DNA of 64,000 nt from JAOEGB01 sp041262585 (GTDB lineage Bacteria; Actinomycetota; Actinomycetes; Streptosporangiales; Streptosporangiaceae): positions 62,001-126,000 of the forward strand of contig NZ_JBGCBZ010000019.1 of assembly GCF_041262585.1 (NCBI RefSeq). Direction: 5' to 3'. Positions 31,511-39,615 of the stretch are shown one piece after another (the first letter of the stretch is position 1; every line of letters begins with the position of its first letter). The notes under the pieces are model-generated. The model worked only from the letters and a program-made list of their open reading frames with translations, did not search any database and was not told the origin of the DNA. A program made the position numbers and the translations under genes.

Positions 31511-31612
31511 CCGTGCCCGTGCCCATGCCCGTGCCTATGCCCGTGCTCACGCCCGTGCCTGTGATCGCGCTCGTGGTCATGCCCGTGGTCGTGCGTGTGG
31601 TCATGCGCATGT
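31511..31612 (-). repeat. Degenerate hexamer tract encoding an orphan His-rich sequence
   Basis: Minus-strand units of CACGGG/CATGAC run about 100 bases in the SARP reading frame and would read as H-D-H-T-H-D-H-G-H-D-H then H-G-H-G-H-G, but no start codon precedes them before an in-frame TGA. A 21-base stretch is identical to the 5' His-rich part of the zinc exporter gene at 53.3 kb. The remaining bases to 31.76 kb hold no gene. Confidence 0.6.
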
Positions 31613-31762
31613 GGTCGCCGCCGGGCGATCGTCGCACGCCGTGCTCGCCCGCTCCTGCTTGCCGCTCCATGTCAGCCGCAACGGTATGCGCGCCCGCGAA
31701 GCGGGCACAAGGTCTTTGCCAACGCCGACACCCTCACTCTCCCAGACTGTGATCCTAGGTGA

Positions 31763-32854
31763 TCACGTGGCCCGGGTTGGGGGAACGGCGAGCGCGGCCT
31801 CGGACTCGGACCTGGCCTGGGCGGCGCGGCCGTCGCGCCTGCGGAGCAGCGCCCATCCGCCCAGCGCCAGCCCGCCCCAGGGGATCTCGATCGTGTACGT
31901 CCAGAAGCCGAAGAGAATGGCGGCCGCGGTGGCTCCGCTCGCGGGCTGTCCGAACGCGCCGATCAGCAGGGCGGCCACACCGCCCTCCATGATCCCCGCG
32001 CCGCTCGGCGTGACGAGGGCCGTGGTCAGCACCCGGCTCAGCGCGAAGACGGCGACCGTCTCGGCCGGGCCGGGATAGGAGCCGGTGGCCATGAGACAGG
32101 CGGCCATGATCAGGCACTGGAGAACGAGGAAGCTGATCATGCCGAGCGAGAGGCCGAGCCACTTCCTGTGGATGATCTCCGCGGTGTCCCGGCGGAGCCG
32201 TTCGATGGCCGCCGAGGCGGCGTGCTCGGCGGGCCGGAACCTGGGAGGCGCGAGCCGTACGAGACCGTCGAGGGCCCGGCCCAGGGCGCCCGCGGCGCGG
32301 TCCCAGTAGAGCGCGGCGGCCACGACGGCGACCAGCGCCAGGATGGAGACGGCTCCCGCCCATCCGGCCTTGGCCACCGTGGGGTTGGTGGCCTTGCCCG
32401 CCATGAGCAGGCCGAGGATGCCCACGGCGGGCAGGATGAACCGGAACAGGGAGTTCCAGATGCCGGTGACCAGGGTGTAGACGACGATCGGGCGGTTGGC
32501 GAAGCCCCAGCCCCGGGTCATGCCGAAGGTCACGGCGACGCCGGCCGCTCCGCCGAACGGCAGCAGGTTGCTGACCGCGCTCCCGGCCGCGTTGAGCGTC
32601 AGCGCCTGCAGGTGGGTGAGGCCGGGCAGCGCCGAGGTCATCACGAAGGTGTACGCCCAGAGGCTGGCCAGCCACAGCGCCGTCATCAGGGCGATCGTCT
32701 GCCAGCTCAGCCTGCCGAACTCGCGGCCGATCTCATGCCAGCTCACCTTGGCCCCGGTCAGCGCGTGCACGATCTGCGGCAGGTAGACGACCAGCGCGAC
32801 GGCCAGCGCGAGAGACGCCGTGGAGAGGGCGATCTGCAGCCACTTCTTGTTCAC
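31763..32854 (-). CDS. Lysylphosphatidylglycerol synthase TM region / flippase-like UPF0104 protein
   Basis: A protein of about 363 residues with eight to nine membrane helices, matching the YbhN/UPF0104 group. Typical segments are NAAGSAVSNLLPFGGAAGVAVTFGM (split here for length) and the LVTPSGAGIMEGGVAALL loop near the C-terminus. The synthase domain of MprF is absent, so it is more likely a lipid transporter. The GTG giving VNKKWLQIAL was chosen; another GTG 15 bases upstream is possible. Its stop codon is 8 bases from a convergent-looking repeat tract and the SARP upstream region. Confidence 0.87.
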   Translation of the reverse strand: MNKKWLQIALSTASLALAVALVVYLPQIVHALTGAKVSWHEIGREFGRLSWQTIALMTALWLASLWAYTFVMTSALPGLTHLQALTLNAAGSAVSNLLPFGGAAGVAVTFGMTRGWGFANRPIVVYTLVTGIWNSLFRFILPAVGILGLLMAGKATNPTVAKAGWAGAVSILALVAVVAAALYWDRAAGALGRALDGLVRLAPPRFRPAEHAASAAIERLRRDTAEIIHRKWLGLSLGMISFLVLQCLIMAACLMATGSYPGPAETVAVFALSRVLTTALVTPSGAGIMEGGVAALLIGAFGQPASGATAAAILFGFWTYTIEIPWGGLALGGWALLRRRDGRAAQARSESEAALAVPPTRAT

Positions 32855-32949
32855 TCGCGACGCCCCCACTTGTCTCGGTCCCCTCCAGTCTGCCGGGAGA
32901 TCGTAGTGGCGGTCTCCTCCTGGGGGATGATCGAACCCCTAGGGGACGC

Positions 32950-33000
32950 CGATCAGCGCCGATCAGCGCCGATCCAGGGGGTGTCGATCAGGGGGTGTCG
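32950..33000 (-). repeat. Short tandem repeats at the 3' end of the PIG-L gene
   Basis: On the plus strand GATCAGGGGGTGTC (containing the minus-strand TGA stop) is preceded by the near-copy GATCCAGGGGGTGTC and two CGATCAGCGC units. The duplicated segment is the end of the deacetylase gene including its stop. Confidence 0.7.
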
Positions 33001-33785
33001 AACGGGTGCCGCAGCCTGGTGCCGGGCGGAAGGCCGCGCCGTACGTACCACTCGGTGCCGAAGACGAAGCGGTACACCAGGCGGGGGATCTTCAGCATGG
33101 CCCCCAGCGTCCGGTCTCCGTCGCCGCCCGTGGCCTGGCTCGCGTGGGCGGCCATCGCGGCCCGCTTCGCCCTGGCGAACCTGCGGACGTTCACCCGGTG
33201 GGTGATCACCTCGCTGGGGGAGTAGGCGCGCTCGAAGCTCCTGACGTCGATGGAGGGATAGAAGCGGGCGGCCAGCCGCACCCCCTTGAGGAGCGGGTCC
33301 CGGTTCGCCGTCGCCTCCAGCACGATCGGCGTTCCGGCGATCTCTGCCGCCCGCGTGCCGACTCGGTAGACCTGGACGTGGTCGGGATGGCCGTACCCGC
33401 CGGAGGGGTCGTAGATCGTGACCAGGTCGGCGGTCTCCTCCTTGAGGATCGCGGCCAGCCGCTGCGCCGCCTCCTCGATGTCGGCGTCGATGAACGCGTT
33501 CTCCGGGCGGTCGTCCGCCACGCCGCCGTCGATGGCCAGGCCGGAGTCGCCGTACCCGAGCTGCACGACCCGGGCGCAGCCCAGCGCTGCCGCCGACTTG
33601 TGAAGCTCGTCCATCCTGGTCCTGGCGAGCTCGTCGCCGTGCGGAAGCTCGGCCAGGCCGCGCTCCCCGGCGGTCGCCACGACCAGCACGACCCGGTGCC
33701 CCTCGCTCGCCAGCATCGCCATGGTCCCGGCGGTCAGCAGCGCCTCGTCATCGGGATGGGCGTGGAAGAACACCGCCGTTTTCAT
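32988..33785 (-). CDS. PIG-L family N-deacetylase (MshB/Mca-like)
   Basis: A 265-residue zinc deacetylase of the LmbE/PIG-L family, acting on N-acetylglucosaminyl substrates such as mycothiol precursors or glycolipids. The zinc motif HAHPDDE places H10 and D13, with the third ligand in GYGHPDHVQ. The ATG has GGGAG five bases upstream; the frame is open 39 codons upstream but without family similarity. It is divergent from a GT4 glycosyltransferase, which supports a sugar-conjugate substrate. Specific mycothiol genes are not adjacent, so MshB/Mca identity is not claimed. Confidence 0.9.
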   Translation of the reverse strand: MKTAVFFHAHPDDEALLTAGTMAMLASEGHRVVLVVATAGERGLAELPHGDELARTRMDELHKSAAALGCARVVQLGYGDSGLAIDGGVADDRPENAFIDADIEEAAQRLAAILKEETADLVTIYDPSGGYGHPDHVQVYRVGTRAAEIAGTPIVLEATANRDPLLKGVRLAARFYPSIDVRSFERAYSPSEVITHRVNVRRFARAKRAAMAAHASQATGGDGDRTLGAMLKIPRLVYRFVFGTEWYVRRGLPPGTRLRHPFDTP

Positions 33786-33895
33786 CCCGGCTCCCTTGTC
33801 CCGGCTGCCGAACGTTGTCATCGTGCTCCACGAAGTGTCGTCCTCGTCCTGCCCCATGATCCCACGTGGGGCTCCCGGTGTGCGGCCGCCCCTCC

Positions 33896-33961
33896 CCGTC
33901 ATGTCCTGGTCATGTCCCTCGTCATGGCCCGGTCATATCCCTCGTCATGTCCCCGTCATGG
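33896..33961. repeat. GTCATGTCC tandem repeat in the PIG-L/GT4 divergent region
   Basis: GTCATG (one GTCATA) recurs at 33898, 33909, 33921, 33932, 33944 and 33955, alternating 11- and 12-base spacing, that is a 23-base double unit. It fills most of the shared promoter region of the two divergent genes. Confidence 0.75.
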
Positions 33962-34003
33962 ACGCGGTTTGATGGGCGTCGCCCACTCTGCCAGGCTGGC
34001 TCG

Positions 34004-35092
34004 GTGAGGATCCTTCACATCAGTGATTGCTACCTGCCGCGGCTCGGGGGCATCGAAGTCCAGGTGGCCGACCTCGTCAGGGCGCAGCGCGAGGCGGGCC
34101 ACAGCGTCGAGGTGGCGACGGCGACACCGGGGGAGAGCCTGCCCGGCGTGCACCGCGTGGTGGCCGCGCTGCCGTTCGACCTGCCGGTGCACCCGCGCGG
34201 CACCTCCCACCTGCTCCGGCTCATGACCTCCCTCCGGCCCGAGGTGGTCCACGTCCACACCGGCGCGGTCTCGCCGTTCGCCTGGATGGGCGTGCGCGCG
34301 GCCGTACGGGCGGGGCTGCCGGTCGTCGTGACGGTGCACAGCATGTGGGATCCCGTGACCCGGGGCGTCTACCGGGCGTTACAGGCCGCGTTCGAGTGGC
34401 GGCGGTGGGGGCTGGTCGCTACCGCCGTGAGCGAGGCGGCCGCCCGCCCGATCCGCGCCGTCGCCGGGCCCCGCGTTCCGGTGCAGGTCGTGTCCAACGG
34501 GCTCGACGTCTCCGCATGGCGGCCCACGGTCCCGGCGGTGCGAGGCGAGGCCGTCCACGTCGTGGCGGTGGGGCGGCTGGCGCCGCGCAAGCAGCCGATG
34601 CGGCTGCTGAAGCTGTTGGAGGCGGCGCGCGCGCGGGTGCCGAGGGACGTCATGATGCGGGCCACGATCGTGGGCGACGGCCCCGCACGGACCCGGATGG
34701 AGCGCCACCTGCGGGCGCGGCGGCTGGACTGGGTGTCGCTGCCCGGCAGGTTCAGCCGGGAGCAGATCAAGGACCTGCTCGCCTCGGCCGACGTGTTCGT
34801 GGCCCCGGCGCCGCGCGAGTCGTTCGGCCTCGCCGCGCTCGAGGCCCGCTCGGCCGGAGTCCCGGTCGTCGCCCGCGCCCAGAGCGGCGTGGCCGACTTC
34901 GTGCGGCCCGGCAAGGAGGGCCTGCTGGGAAGGACCTTCGACGACCTGGTCGCGGCCGTCGTCAGGCTGACCCGCGACACCGAGCTACGGCTGTCGATCG
35001 CCGAGCACAACCGGGAGACGCAACCGGTGAAGTGCTCCTGGCCCGCCGTGCTGGAGGGCTTCGGCCGCTGCTACGAACTGGCCCGGAGCTGA
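34004..35092 (+). CDS. Family 4 glycosyltransferase
   Basis: A 362-residue GT-B retaining glycosyltransferase, PimA/MshA-like in layout. The N-terminal loop LPRLGGIEVQV, the middle VAVGRLAPRKQPMRLLKLL linker strand and the donor-site E-x7-E motif in PRESFGLAALEARSAGVPVVA are clear. The GTG giving VRILHISDCYLP was chosen as the start since the 46 codons upstream read through the GTCATG repeats. It is divergent from the PIG-L deacetylase; together they could make a deacetylated glycoside or glycolipid. Confidence 0.92.
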   Translation: MRILHISDCYLPRLGGIEVQVADLVRAQREAGHSVEVATATPGESLPGVHRVVAALPFDLPVHPRGTSHLLRLMTSLRPEVVHVHTGAVSPFAWMGVRAAVRAGLPVVVTVHSMWDPVTRGVYRALQAAFEWRRWGLVATAVSEAAARPIRAVAGPRVPVQVVSNGLDVSAWRPTVPAVRGEAVHVVAVGRLAPRKQPMRLLKLLEAARARVPRDVMMRATIVGDGPARTRMERHLRARRLDWVSLPGRFSREQIKDLLASADVFVAPAPRESFGLAALEARSAGVPVVARAQSGVADFVRPGKEGLLGRTFDDLVAAVVRLTRDTELRLSIAEHNRETQPVKCSWPAVLEGFGRCYELARS

Positions 35093-35114
35093 ACCGCCTC
35101 GGGCCGTGACCTTC

Positions 35115-35210
35115 TCAGAACGGAAGGACCCGGCCCGAAGGGGTGCGCAGGTCGACGGGCTCGGGGTGCTTCGGTGGCCGCGGTCGCGGCACGATCTGCA
35201 CCTTCTTCAT
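35115..35210 (-). CDS. 31-residue Pro/basic peptide, possible precursor peptide
   Basis: A short open frame with a strong Shine-Dalgarno (GAGAGGAGG, six bases from ATG). It encodes a basic, proline-rich N-terminal half (KKVQIVPRPRPPKHPEP) and a different C-terminal half ending SGRVLPF. There is no membrane helix. It starts 27 bases after the stop of the alpha-E domain remnant, as if the last gene of an operon. I do not recognise a family. The size, RBS and two-part composition are compatible with a leader/core precursor peptide, but no modifying enzyme is adjacent. Confidence 0.5.
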   Translation of the reverse strand: MKKVQIVPRPRPPKHPEPVDLRTPSGRVLPF

Positions 35211-35236
35211 CGGGGCCCTCCTCTCAACTCTTGCCG

Positions 35237-35446
35237 TCATGATTCCCAAGAAATCATCAGGATTACCCTCGCGGGGTAACTTCTACTTCCGCTGATGTGC
35301 TCAGGTCGGTTTTCAGGCGAGGCGGGTCGCTCCCGGCGAAGGGCGACGTCCAGCAGCCGGGTGATGTCGTCGGCCCGCTCGACGTAGCGGCCGATCCAGT
35401 AGAGGGTCTCGGCGATCCGGCTCAGCAGCTCCCTCGTGGCCGTCAC
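35237..35446 (-). pseudogene. Remnant of an alpha-E domain (DUF403) gene
   Basis: The 69-codon frame begins like a full alpha-E protein (LLSRIAETLYWIGRYVERAD, then DITRLLDVAL), the usual first 35 residues of a roughly 310-residue family. After that it diverges into unrelated sequence and stops. GGAG lies before the GTG start, so the 5' end with its translation signals is intact while about 85 percent of the gene is missing. Alpha-E proteins usually pair with ATP-grasp and transglutaminase-like genes, which are absent here. Confidence 0.75.
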
Positions 35447-35553
35447 TGCTGCTCCACGTCCCACGCATCGGCTAGGGCATATGAGCCGAATATGTCCGCC
35501 ATGTCCGGAGCGTAGGAAACCCATGTTTCGGCGATGTTTAGCGATGTTTCAAG

Positions 35554-35862
35554 TCATGTCCGGTTCGCTGTGGCCAGGTACGCGGGCCAGCTCGATTCGC
35601 AGGAGCCGTACGGACTGCGCGATCCGGACAGCCCCGTGGCGAACTGGTCGAGGTTGTTCGTCCCGATCAGTACGGCTCCCGCCGCCAGAAGCCGGTCCAT
35701 GATGGGCGCGGATCGGGACGGCCGGTACGCGTAGCCCGGGCAGGCGGCCGTGGTCGGCATGCCGGCGACGTCGATATCGGCGGGCGTGAACTCGCCAGTC
35801 CGGTAGCCATAGGCCAAGGCGGTCAGCTGCAAGGTCGTAATCGGCACCAGCTCACCCCTCAA
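35554..35862 (-). pseudogene. Remnant of an allophanate hydrolase/amidase gene
   Basis: The fragment joins two separate parts of an amidase-signature enzyme: an N-terminal AYGYRTGEFTPADI segment and, directly after it, VAGMPTTAACPGYAYRPSRS and NNLDQFATGLSGSRSPYG, which in allophanate hydrolases are separated by about 60 residues. The catalytic Gly/Ser region and the rest of the roughly 550-residue enzyme are missing. So an internal deletion and a 3' truncation are both visible. Urea carboxylase partners are not nearby. Confidence 0.8.
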
Positions 35863-35866
35863 TGAG

Positions 35867-35885
35867 TTTGTCGATTGTCGACAAA
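35867..35885 (-). promoter_or_regulatory. GntR-type operator fossil upstream of the amidase remnant
   Basis: TTTGTCGA-TTG-TCGACAAA is a perfect 8-bp inverted repeat with a three-base spacer, immediately upstream of the amidase remnant. TTGTCGACAA-like palindromes are typical of GntR-family sites. It probably served the lost gene. Confidence 0.6.
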
Positions 35886-35927
35886 TCGCCTCACGAGTAA
35901 AGACGGCGCCCGGTCAGGCGGGGGCGT

Positions 35928-35990
35928 GCATGATCACGGCCGTCATTTGCGCGGGTCGGGGGGTGCGTGCGGGAAGGCGCGCATGATCAC
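35928..35990 (-). repeat. 53-bp-period repeat, two cores, after the nucleoside hydrolase
   Basis: GCATGATCAC at 35928 and 35981 are 53 bases apart. On the minus strand the second core, GTGATCATGC, contains the TGA stop of the nucleoside hydrolase and is followed by TTCCCG five bases later, as in the 26-kb array. Confidence 0.85.
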
Positions 35991-36928
35991 GCCCGGGGGT
36001 GGGGTGGGAGGTGGCGGGCGACCTCGGCGTAGGCGGACAGGGTCAGTTCCCAGAACCGGGGGACGTCGATTGAGGTGCCGACCAGGGCGTTGGGGATCCG
36101 GTCGCGAAGATCGAAATCGACCACTGTCATACCCGACGTGAAACGGCCCACGGTCTCGACCTCGACCACGGCGGGCTGTATCTCGATCAGCGTCGGGTCG
36201 ATCAGGTAGGCGATCGCGCAGACGTCGTGGACGGCCGGGCCGTCGTCCGCCGTCACCATGCCGTAGAACTCGACACACGGCACGAGCAGGTCGGTGCCCA
36301 GACGTCCCATCGCCCGCATACGGTCGACCACGGCTCCCGTGGCCAGGGCGGACCGGCTGACGTCGAGGCCGATCATCGTGACGGTCCAGCCGGCGGCGAA
36401 GACGATGGCCGCCGCCTCCGGGTCGGCCGCGATGTTGAACTCGGCCGCCGGGGTGAAGTTGCCCCGGGTGTAGGAGCCTCCGAGGATCACGAACTCGCGG
36501 GCCCATTCGGCGATCCGCGGCTCCTTGCGTACGGCCAGGGCCACGTTCGTCAGCGGGCCGATGCCCACCAGCGTGACCTCGCCGGGATGTGCGGCGAGCG
36601 TCTCGATGATGAAGTCGACGGCGTGCCCATCCGCGAGCGGAAGGGTGTGGGCGGGCAGGCGGGCGTCTCCCAGCCCCGAGTCTCCGTGAACGTCCGCCGC
36701 GTCGACCCGGCTCCGAAGGAGCGCTCCAGGGCTGCCGGGGACGACGGGAACCTCGGGAAACCCCAGGAACTCCCTGAGCTTCAGGGCGTTGGCCGTGGTC
36801 TTCTCCAGCGAGACGTTGCCGCCGACCGTGGTGATCCCCAGGATTTCCAGCTCAGGGCTGCCGTGGGCGAGGGTGATCGCCAGCGCGTCGTCGATCCCCG
36901 GGTCACAGTCGATCACGATCCTTCTCAC
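35987..36928 (-). CDS. Inosine-uridine nucleoside N-ribohydrolase family protein
   Basis: A 313-residue Ca-dependent nucleoside hydrolase that splits the N-glycosidic bond of ribonucleosides. The calcium-binding signature DCDPGIDDA is at residues 8-16; TLVGIGPLTNVALA and NIAADPEAA supply further ribose and calcium ligands, and the HDVCAIAYLIDP segment carries the late active-site residues. The length is standard. It stands alone between the remnant region and the CysRS paralogue. Its stop codon comes from the 53-bp repeat core. Confidence 0.94.
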   Translation of the reverse strand: MRRIVIDCDPGIDDALAITLAHGSPELEILGITTVGGNVSLEKTTANALKLREFLGFPEVPVVPGSPGALLRSRVDAADVHGDSGLGDARLPAHTLPLADGHAVDFIIETLAAHPGEVTLVGIGPLTNVALAVRKEPRIAEWAREFVILGGSYTRGNFTPAAEFNIAADPEAAAIVFAAGWTVTMIGLDVSRSALATGAVVDRMRAMGRLGTDLLVPCVEFYGMVTADDGPAVHDVCAIAYLIDPTLIEIQPAVVEVETVGRFTSGMTVVDFDLRDRIPNALVGTSIDVPRFWELTLSAYAEVARHLPPHPRA

Positions 36929-37006
36929 CCGGGCAGCCTATGGCGACCCCTGCCGCCACCCCCACCCGGCCGGTCGGTTCCAGGGCGTGCGCAGCGGATA
37001 GGGGAG

Positions 37007-38374
37007 CTATCTGATAAGCGCGGAGTGCTTGATTTGGCGGCGTTTTCTGAGGGCCATGTCGATCTGGAGCTCCATGACCCGGGCGCGTTCGTGATCTCCC
37101 TGCGCGGCGCTCGCCGCGGCGAGATTCCTGGCGACCCGGAGTACGGCTCCCTCGACATCCTGGAGATGCGTTTCCCGCGCCCAGTTCTCGCTCATCGGGT
37201 CGAGGCCGAGGACATTCAGCATCGCCCGCACCGAGCGGCATTTCGCGGCGGCCATTTCCACGTCTCCGGAGCCCAGCGCGGCGTTGCCCTCGCCTACCGC
37301 GGCGTGTACGGCCGACAGCGCCTGCGAGACGTTCAGGTCGTGGTCCATGGCCTCGCTGAACTGGATGGGAAGAGCGGAACCCGGCTCTGAGCCGAGCTCC
37401 GAGGCGACCCGGAACACGAACCGTTCGATCCGGCGGTAGGCCGTGGCCGCCTCCTCGACCGCCTCCACCGAGAATTCCATCGGAGAGCGATAATGGGCGG
37501 CCGCGAGGTAATAGCGGAGCTCCACCGGGCGAATCCGATCCAGCAGGGCCGGGACGGCGAGCGGGTTGCGGACGTGCTTGCGAATTTTCTCACCCCGGTG
37601 CGTCACCGGCCCGTTGTGCAGCCAGAAACGCGCGAAAGAGTCTCCCGCCGCACGCGACTGCGCGATCTCGTTCTCGTGGTGCGGAAATATCAGATTTGCC
37701 CCGCCGCCGTGGATGTCGAATTCCGTGCCGAGGTATTTCCGGGCCATGGCCGAGCATTCCAGATGCCACCCGGGCCGTCCCTCGCCCCAGGGCGCGGTCC
37801 AGAACGGCTCGCCCGGCTTCGCCCGCTTCCACAGCGCGAAATCGCGTGGGTCGCGTTTTCCCCGCTCGTTCTCCTCGGTGATCCGCATGTGCTTCGCCTG
37901 CTGCCCGGAGAGTGATCCGTAATCGGCGTAGGAATCGACGGAGAAGTAGACGTTCCCGTCGGACTCGTAGGCGTGGCCGGCGGCGACGAGTTCCTCGATC
38001 ATCTCGATCATCTCGGGGATGTGGCCGGTCGCCCGTGGCTCCACGCTGGGCGGAAGGCAGCCGAGCGCGGCGTACGTCCGGGCGAAGGACCGGTAGACCA
38101 GATCGGTGATCCGCCACCACGGCTTCCCCTCGGAAAGGGACCTGCCGATTATCTTGTCTTCGATGTCGGTGACGTTACGGCACAGCAGCACTTTGTAACC
38201 CTTGGTCCTCAGCCACCGATGCAGAATGTCGAAACTCACCTGCGACCTGATCTGCCCGACGTGCGGCGGAACGACGACGGTGGGGCCGCAGAGATAAATG
38301 GACACCATTCCGGAAATTCGGGGGGTGAAATCACGCACTGTGCGACCATGCGTATCGTAAAGGCGAAGACCCAC
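37007..38374 (-). CDS. Cysteinyl-tRNA synthetase paralogue with altered catalytic signatures
   Basis: A 455-residue class I synthetase homologous to CysRS over its whole length. Zinc ligands are kept (C29, C207 in HLECSAM, H232 and E-containing PHHENE), so cysteine binding is plausible. The ATP signatures are altered: HIGH is HVGQ at 38-41 and the KMSKS loop reads K263-I-R-K-H267. The tRNA-anticodon end is present but diverged. Codon use is somewhat less G/C-strict than neighbours. It is probably a second copy used in resistance, biosynthesis or regulation, not the housekeeping enzyme; MshC is less likely because of the KMSKS change and extra length. Confidence 0.82.
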   Translation of the reverse strand: MGLRLYDTHGRTVRDFTPRISGMVSIYLCGPTVVVPPHVGQIRSQVSFDILHRWLRTKGYKVLLCRNVTDIEDKIIGRSLSEGKPWWRITDLVYRSFARTYAALGCLPPSVEPRATGHIPEMIEMIEELVAAGHAYESDGNVYFSVDSYADYGSLSGQQAKHMRITEENERGKRDPRDFALWKRAKPGEPFWTAPWGEGRPGWHLECSAMARKYLGTEFDIHGGGANLIFPHHENEIAQSRAAGDSFARFWLHNGPVTHRGEKIRKHVRNPLAVPALLDRIRPVELRYYLAAAHYRSPMEFSVEAVEEAATAYRRIERFVFRVASELGSEPGSALPIQFSEAMDHDLNVSQALSAVHAAVGEGNAALGSGDVEMAAAKCRSVRAMLNVLGLDPMSENWARETHLQDVEGAVLRVARNLAAASAAQGDHERARVMELQIDMALRKRRQIKHSALIR

Positions 38375-38484
38375 CTAGCCGAGGGTAAGCGACTAATCCG
38401 CTCGCTGTCGATAGCGCCCCCCGGGGCCCGCGGCCGCACATCGCGAAATACGGATTGTGAGGCAGGCCGTACGGGGAAGCCCCC

Positions 38485-38562
38485 GGAAGTGCGGGGGAAG
38501 TGCGGGGCGAGTTCCGGGGAGTTCGGGGGAAGTTCCGGGAAGTTCGGGGAAGTGCGGGAATA
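38485..38562. repeat. GGAAGT(T/G)C(C)GGGG degenerate tandem repeat
   Basis: About seven 11-12-base units of the GGGGAAGTTCGG type fill the spacer between the CysRS paralogue and the DUF427 gene. No gene is visible in the 218-base spacer. Confidence 0.65.
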
Positions 38563-38592
38563 AGGGCCCGGCGTCCGGTGGTTGCGTCCGGC

Positions 38593-39318
38593 ATGGAACC
38601 GACCAAACGGGGCCGTGTCCGCGTCGAGGCGACGGCCAAGCGTGTGCGCGCCTATGTCAACGGGCGGCCGGTGGCCGACACCATCCGCGCCCTGCTGGTG
38701 TGGGAGGTGCCGTACTACCCGACCTACTACTTCCCGGTCGACGACGTCGACATGGAGTCGCTGAAGGCGACCGGCCGGAAGGAGCACTCCCCGAGCCGGG
38801 GCGACGGGGAGCTCCATGACATCGCCGGCAGGCCCGACGCCGCCCTCGTCTACGGGGACGACGCCCCGCTGGAGCAGATCCGCGGGCACGTCCGGCTCGA
38901 CTGGAAGTCCATGGACAACTGGTTCGAGGAGGACGAGGAGGTCACCGTCCACCCCCGTGATCCGTACCGGAGGGTGGACATCCTGGCGAGCTCCCGGCAT
39001 GTCCGCGTGGAGGTCGACGGCGTGACGGTCGCCGACTCGCGCAGCCCGCGGATCCTGTTCGAGACGGGGCTCCGGCCGCGCTACTACCTGCCGAAGACGG
39101 ACGTCCGGTTCGACCTGCTCCACCGCTCGGACACGGTGACCCACTGCCCGTACAAGGGCCAGGCGGAGTACTGGTCCGTGGGGGAGGGCGAGGGCGGCAG
39201 GGACCTGGTCTGGTCCTACCCGGCGCCCCTCCCCGAGAGCCAGAAGATCGCCGGCCTGGCCGCCTTCTACAACGAGAAGGTGGACCTCTACGTGGACGGC
39301 GTCCTCCAGCCGCGATGA
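38593..39318 (+). CDS. Tandem DUF427 protein
   Basis: A 241-residue protein with two DUF427 beta-barrel domains: the first contains AKRVRAYVNGRPVADTIRALL and YYPTYYFP, the second RHVRVEVDGVTVADSRSPRI, RPRYYLPKTDVR and the conserved THCPYKGQAEYWSV. Only the second has the complete family signature. Function is unknown; some members bind metals or act in nucleoside-like metabolism, but no activity is assigned here. The start at MEPTKRG avoids translation through the upstream tandem repeat, which is open in frame. Confidence 0.88.
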   Translation: MEPTKRGRVRVEATAKRVRAYVNGRPVADTIRALLVWEVPYYPTYYFPVDDVDMESLKATGRKEHSPSRGDGELHDIAGRPDAALVYGDDAPLEQIRGHVRLDWKSMDNWFEEDEEVTVHPRDPYRRVDILASSRHVRVEVDGVTVADSRSPRILFETGLRPRYYLPKTDVRFDLLHRSDTVTHCPYKGQAEYWSVGEGEGGRDLVWSYPAPLPESQKIAGLAAFYNEKVDLYVDGVLQPR

Positions 39319-39330
39319 CGGGCCATGACG

Positions 39331-39615
39331 CTACCTGCGGATGACGTGGAGGACGCTGGCGATCCGCTCGGCGGCGGTGACGACGTCGGAGGCGTGGCCG
39401 ATCCGGCCCGCCCACGACAGCCAGTACCACCACTCGCCGTCGTTGGCGTTCGACGCCAGGACGTCCTCGGCCATGGCGGGGGCCATGGGGTTGACCACGC
39501 GCAGGCGCGGGTAGAGCCCGGCGGGCGCCGACAGGCGCACCTGGAAGGAGTGGGCCTCCAGTTGAGCGGCGAGCCGCTCGAGATGGTCCATCGCCTCACT
39601 GCGATCTGCCGTCAT
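39331..39615 (-). CDS. Small hypothetical protein divergent from the HTH/TPR regulator
   Basis: A 94-residue protein with a start after GGAGG (five bases). It has an amphipathic first helix (EAMDHLERLAAQLEAHSFQ), a strand with a conserved-looking LSAPAGLYPRLRVVNP and a WWYWLSWAGRIGHASD centre. Its pattern (short, divergent from an HTH regulator and without a membrane helix) recurs in streptomycete and streptosporangial genomes. It may bind a small ligand or modulate the neighbouring regulator, but this is inference from position only. Confidence 0.65.
   Translation of the reverse strand: MTADRSEAMDHLERLAAQLEAHSFQVRLSAPAGLYPRLRVVNPMAPAMAEDVLASNANDGEWWYWLSWAGRIGHASDVVTAAERIASVLHVIRR

Noticed and set aside
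31485..31670. A 61-codon minus-strand gene upstream of the SARP
   Set aside because: Its Met/Thr/Gly composition is just the alternative frame of the CACGGG hexamer tract, and there is no ribosome binding site.
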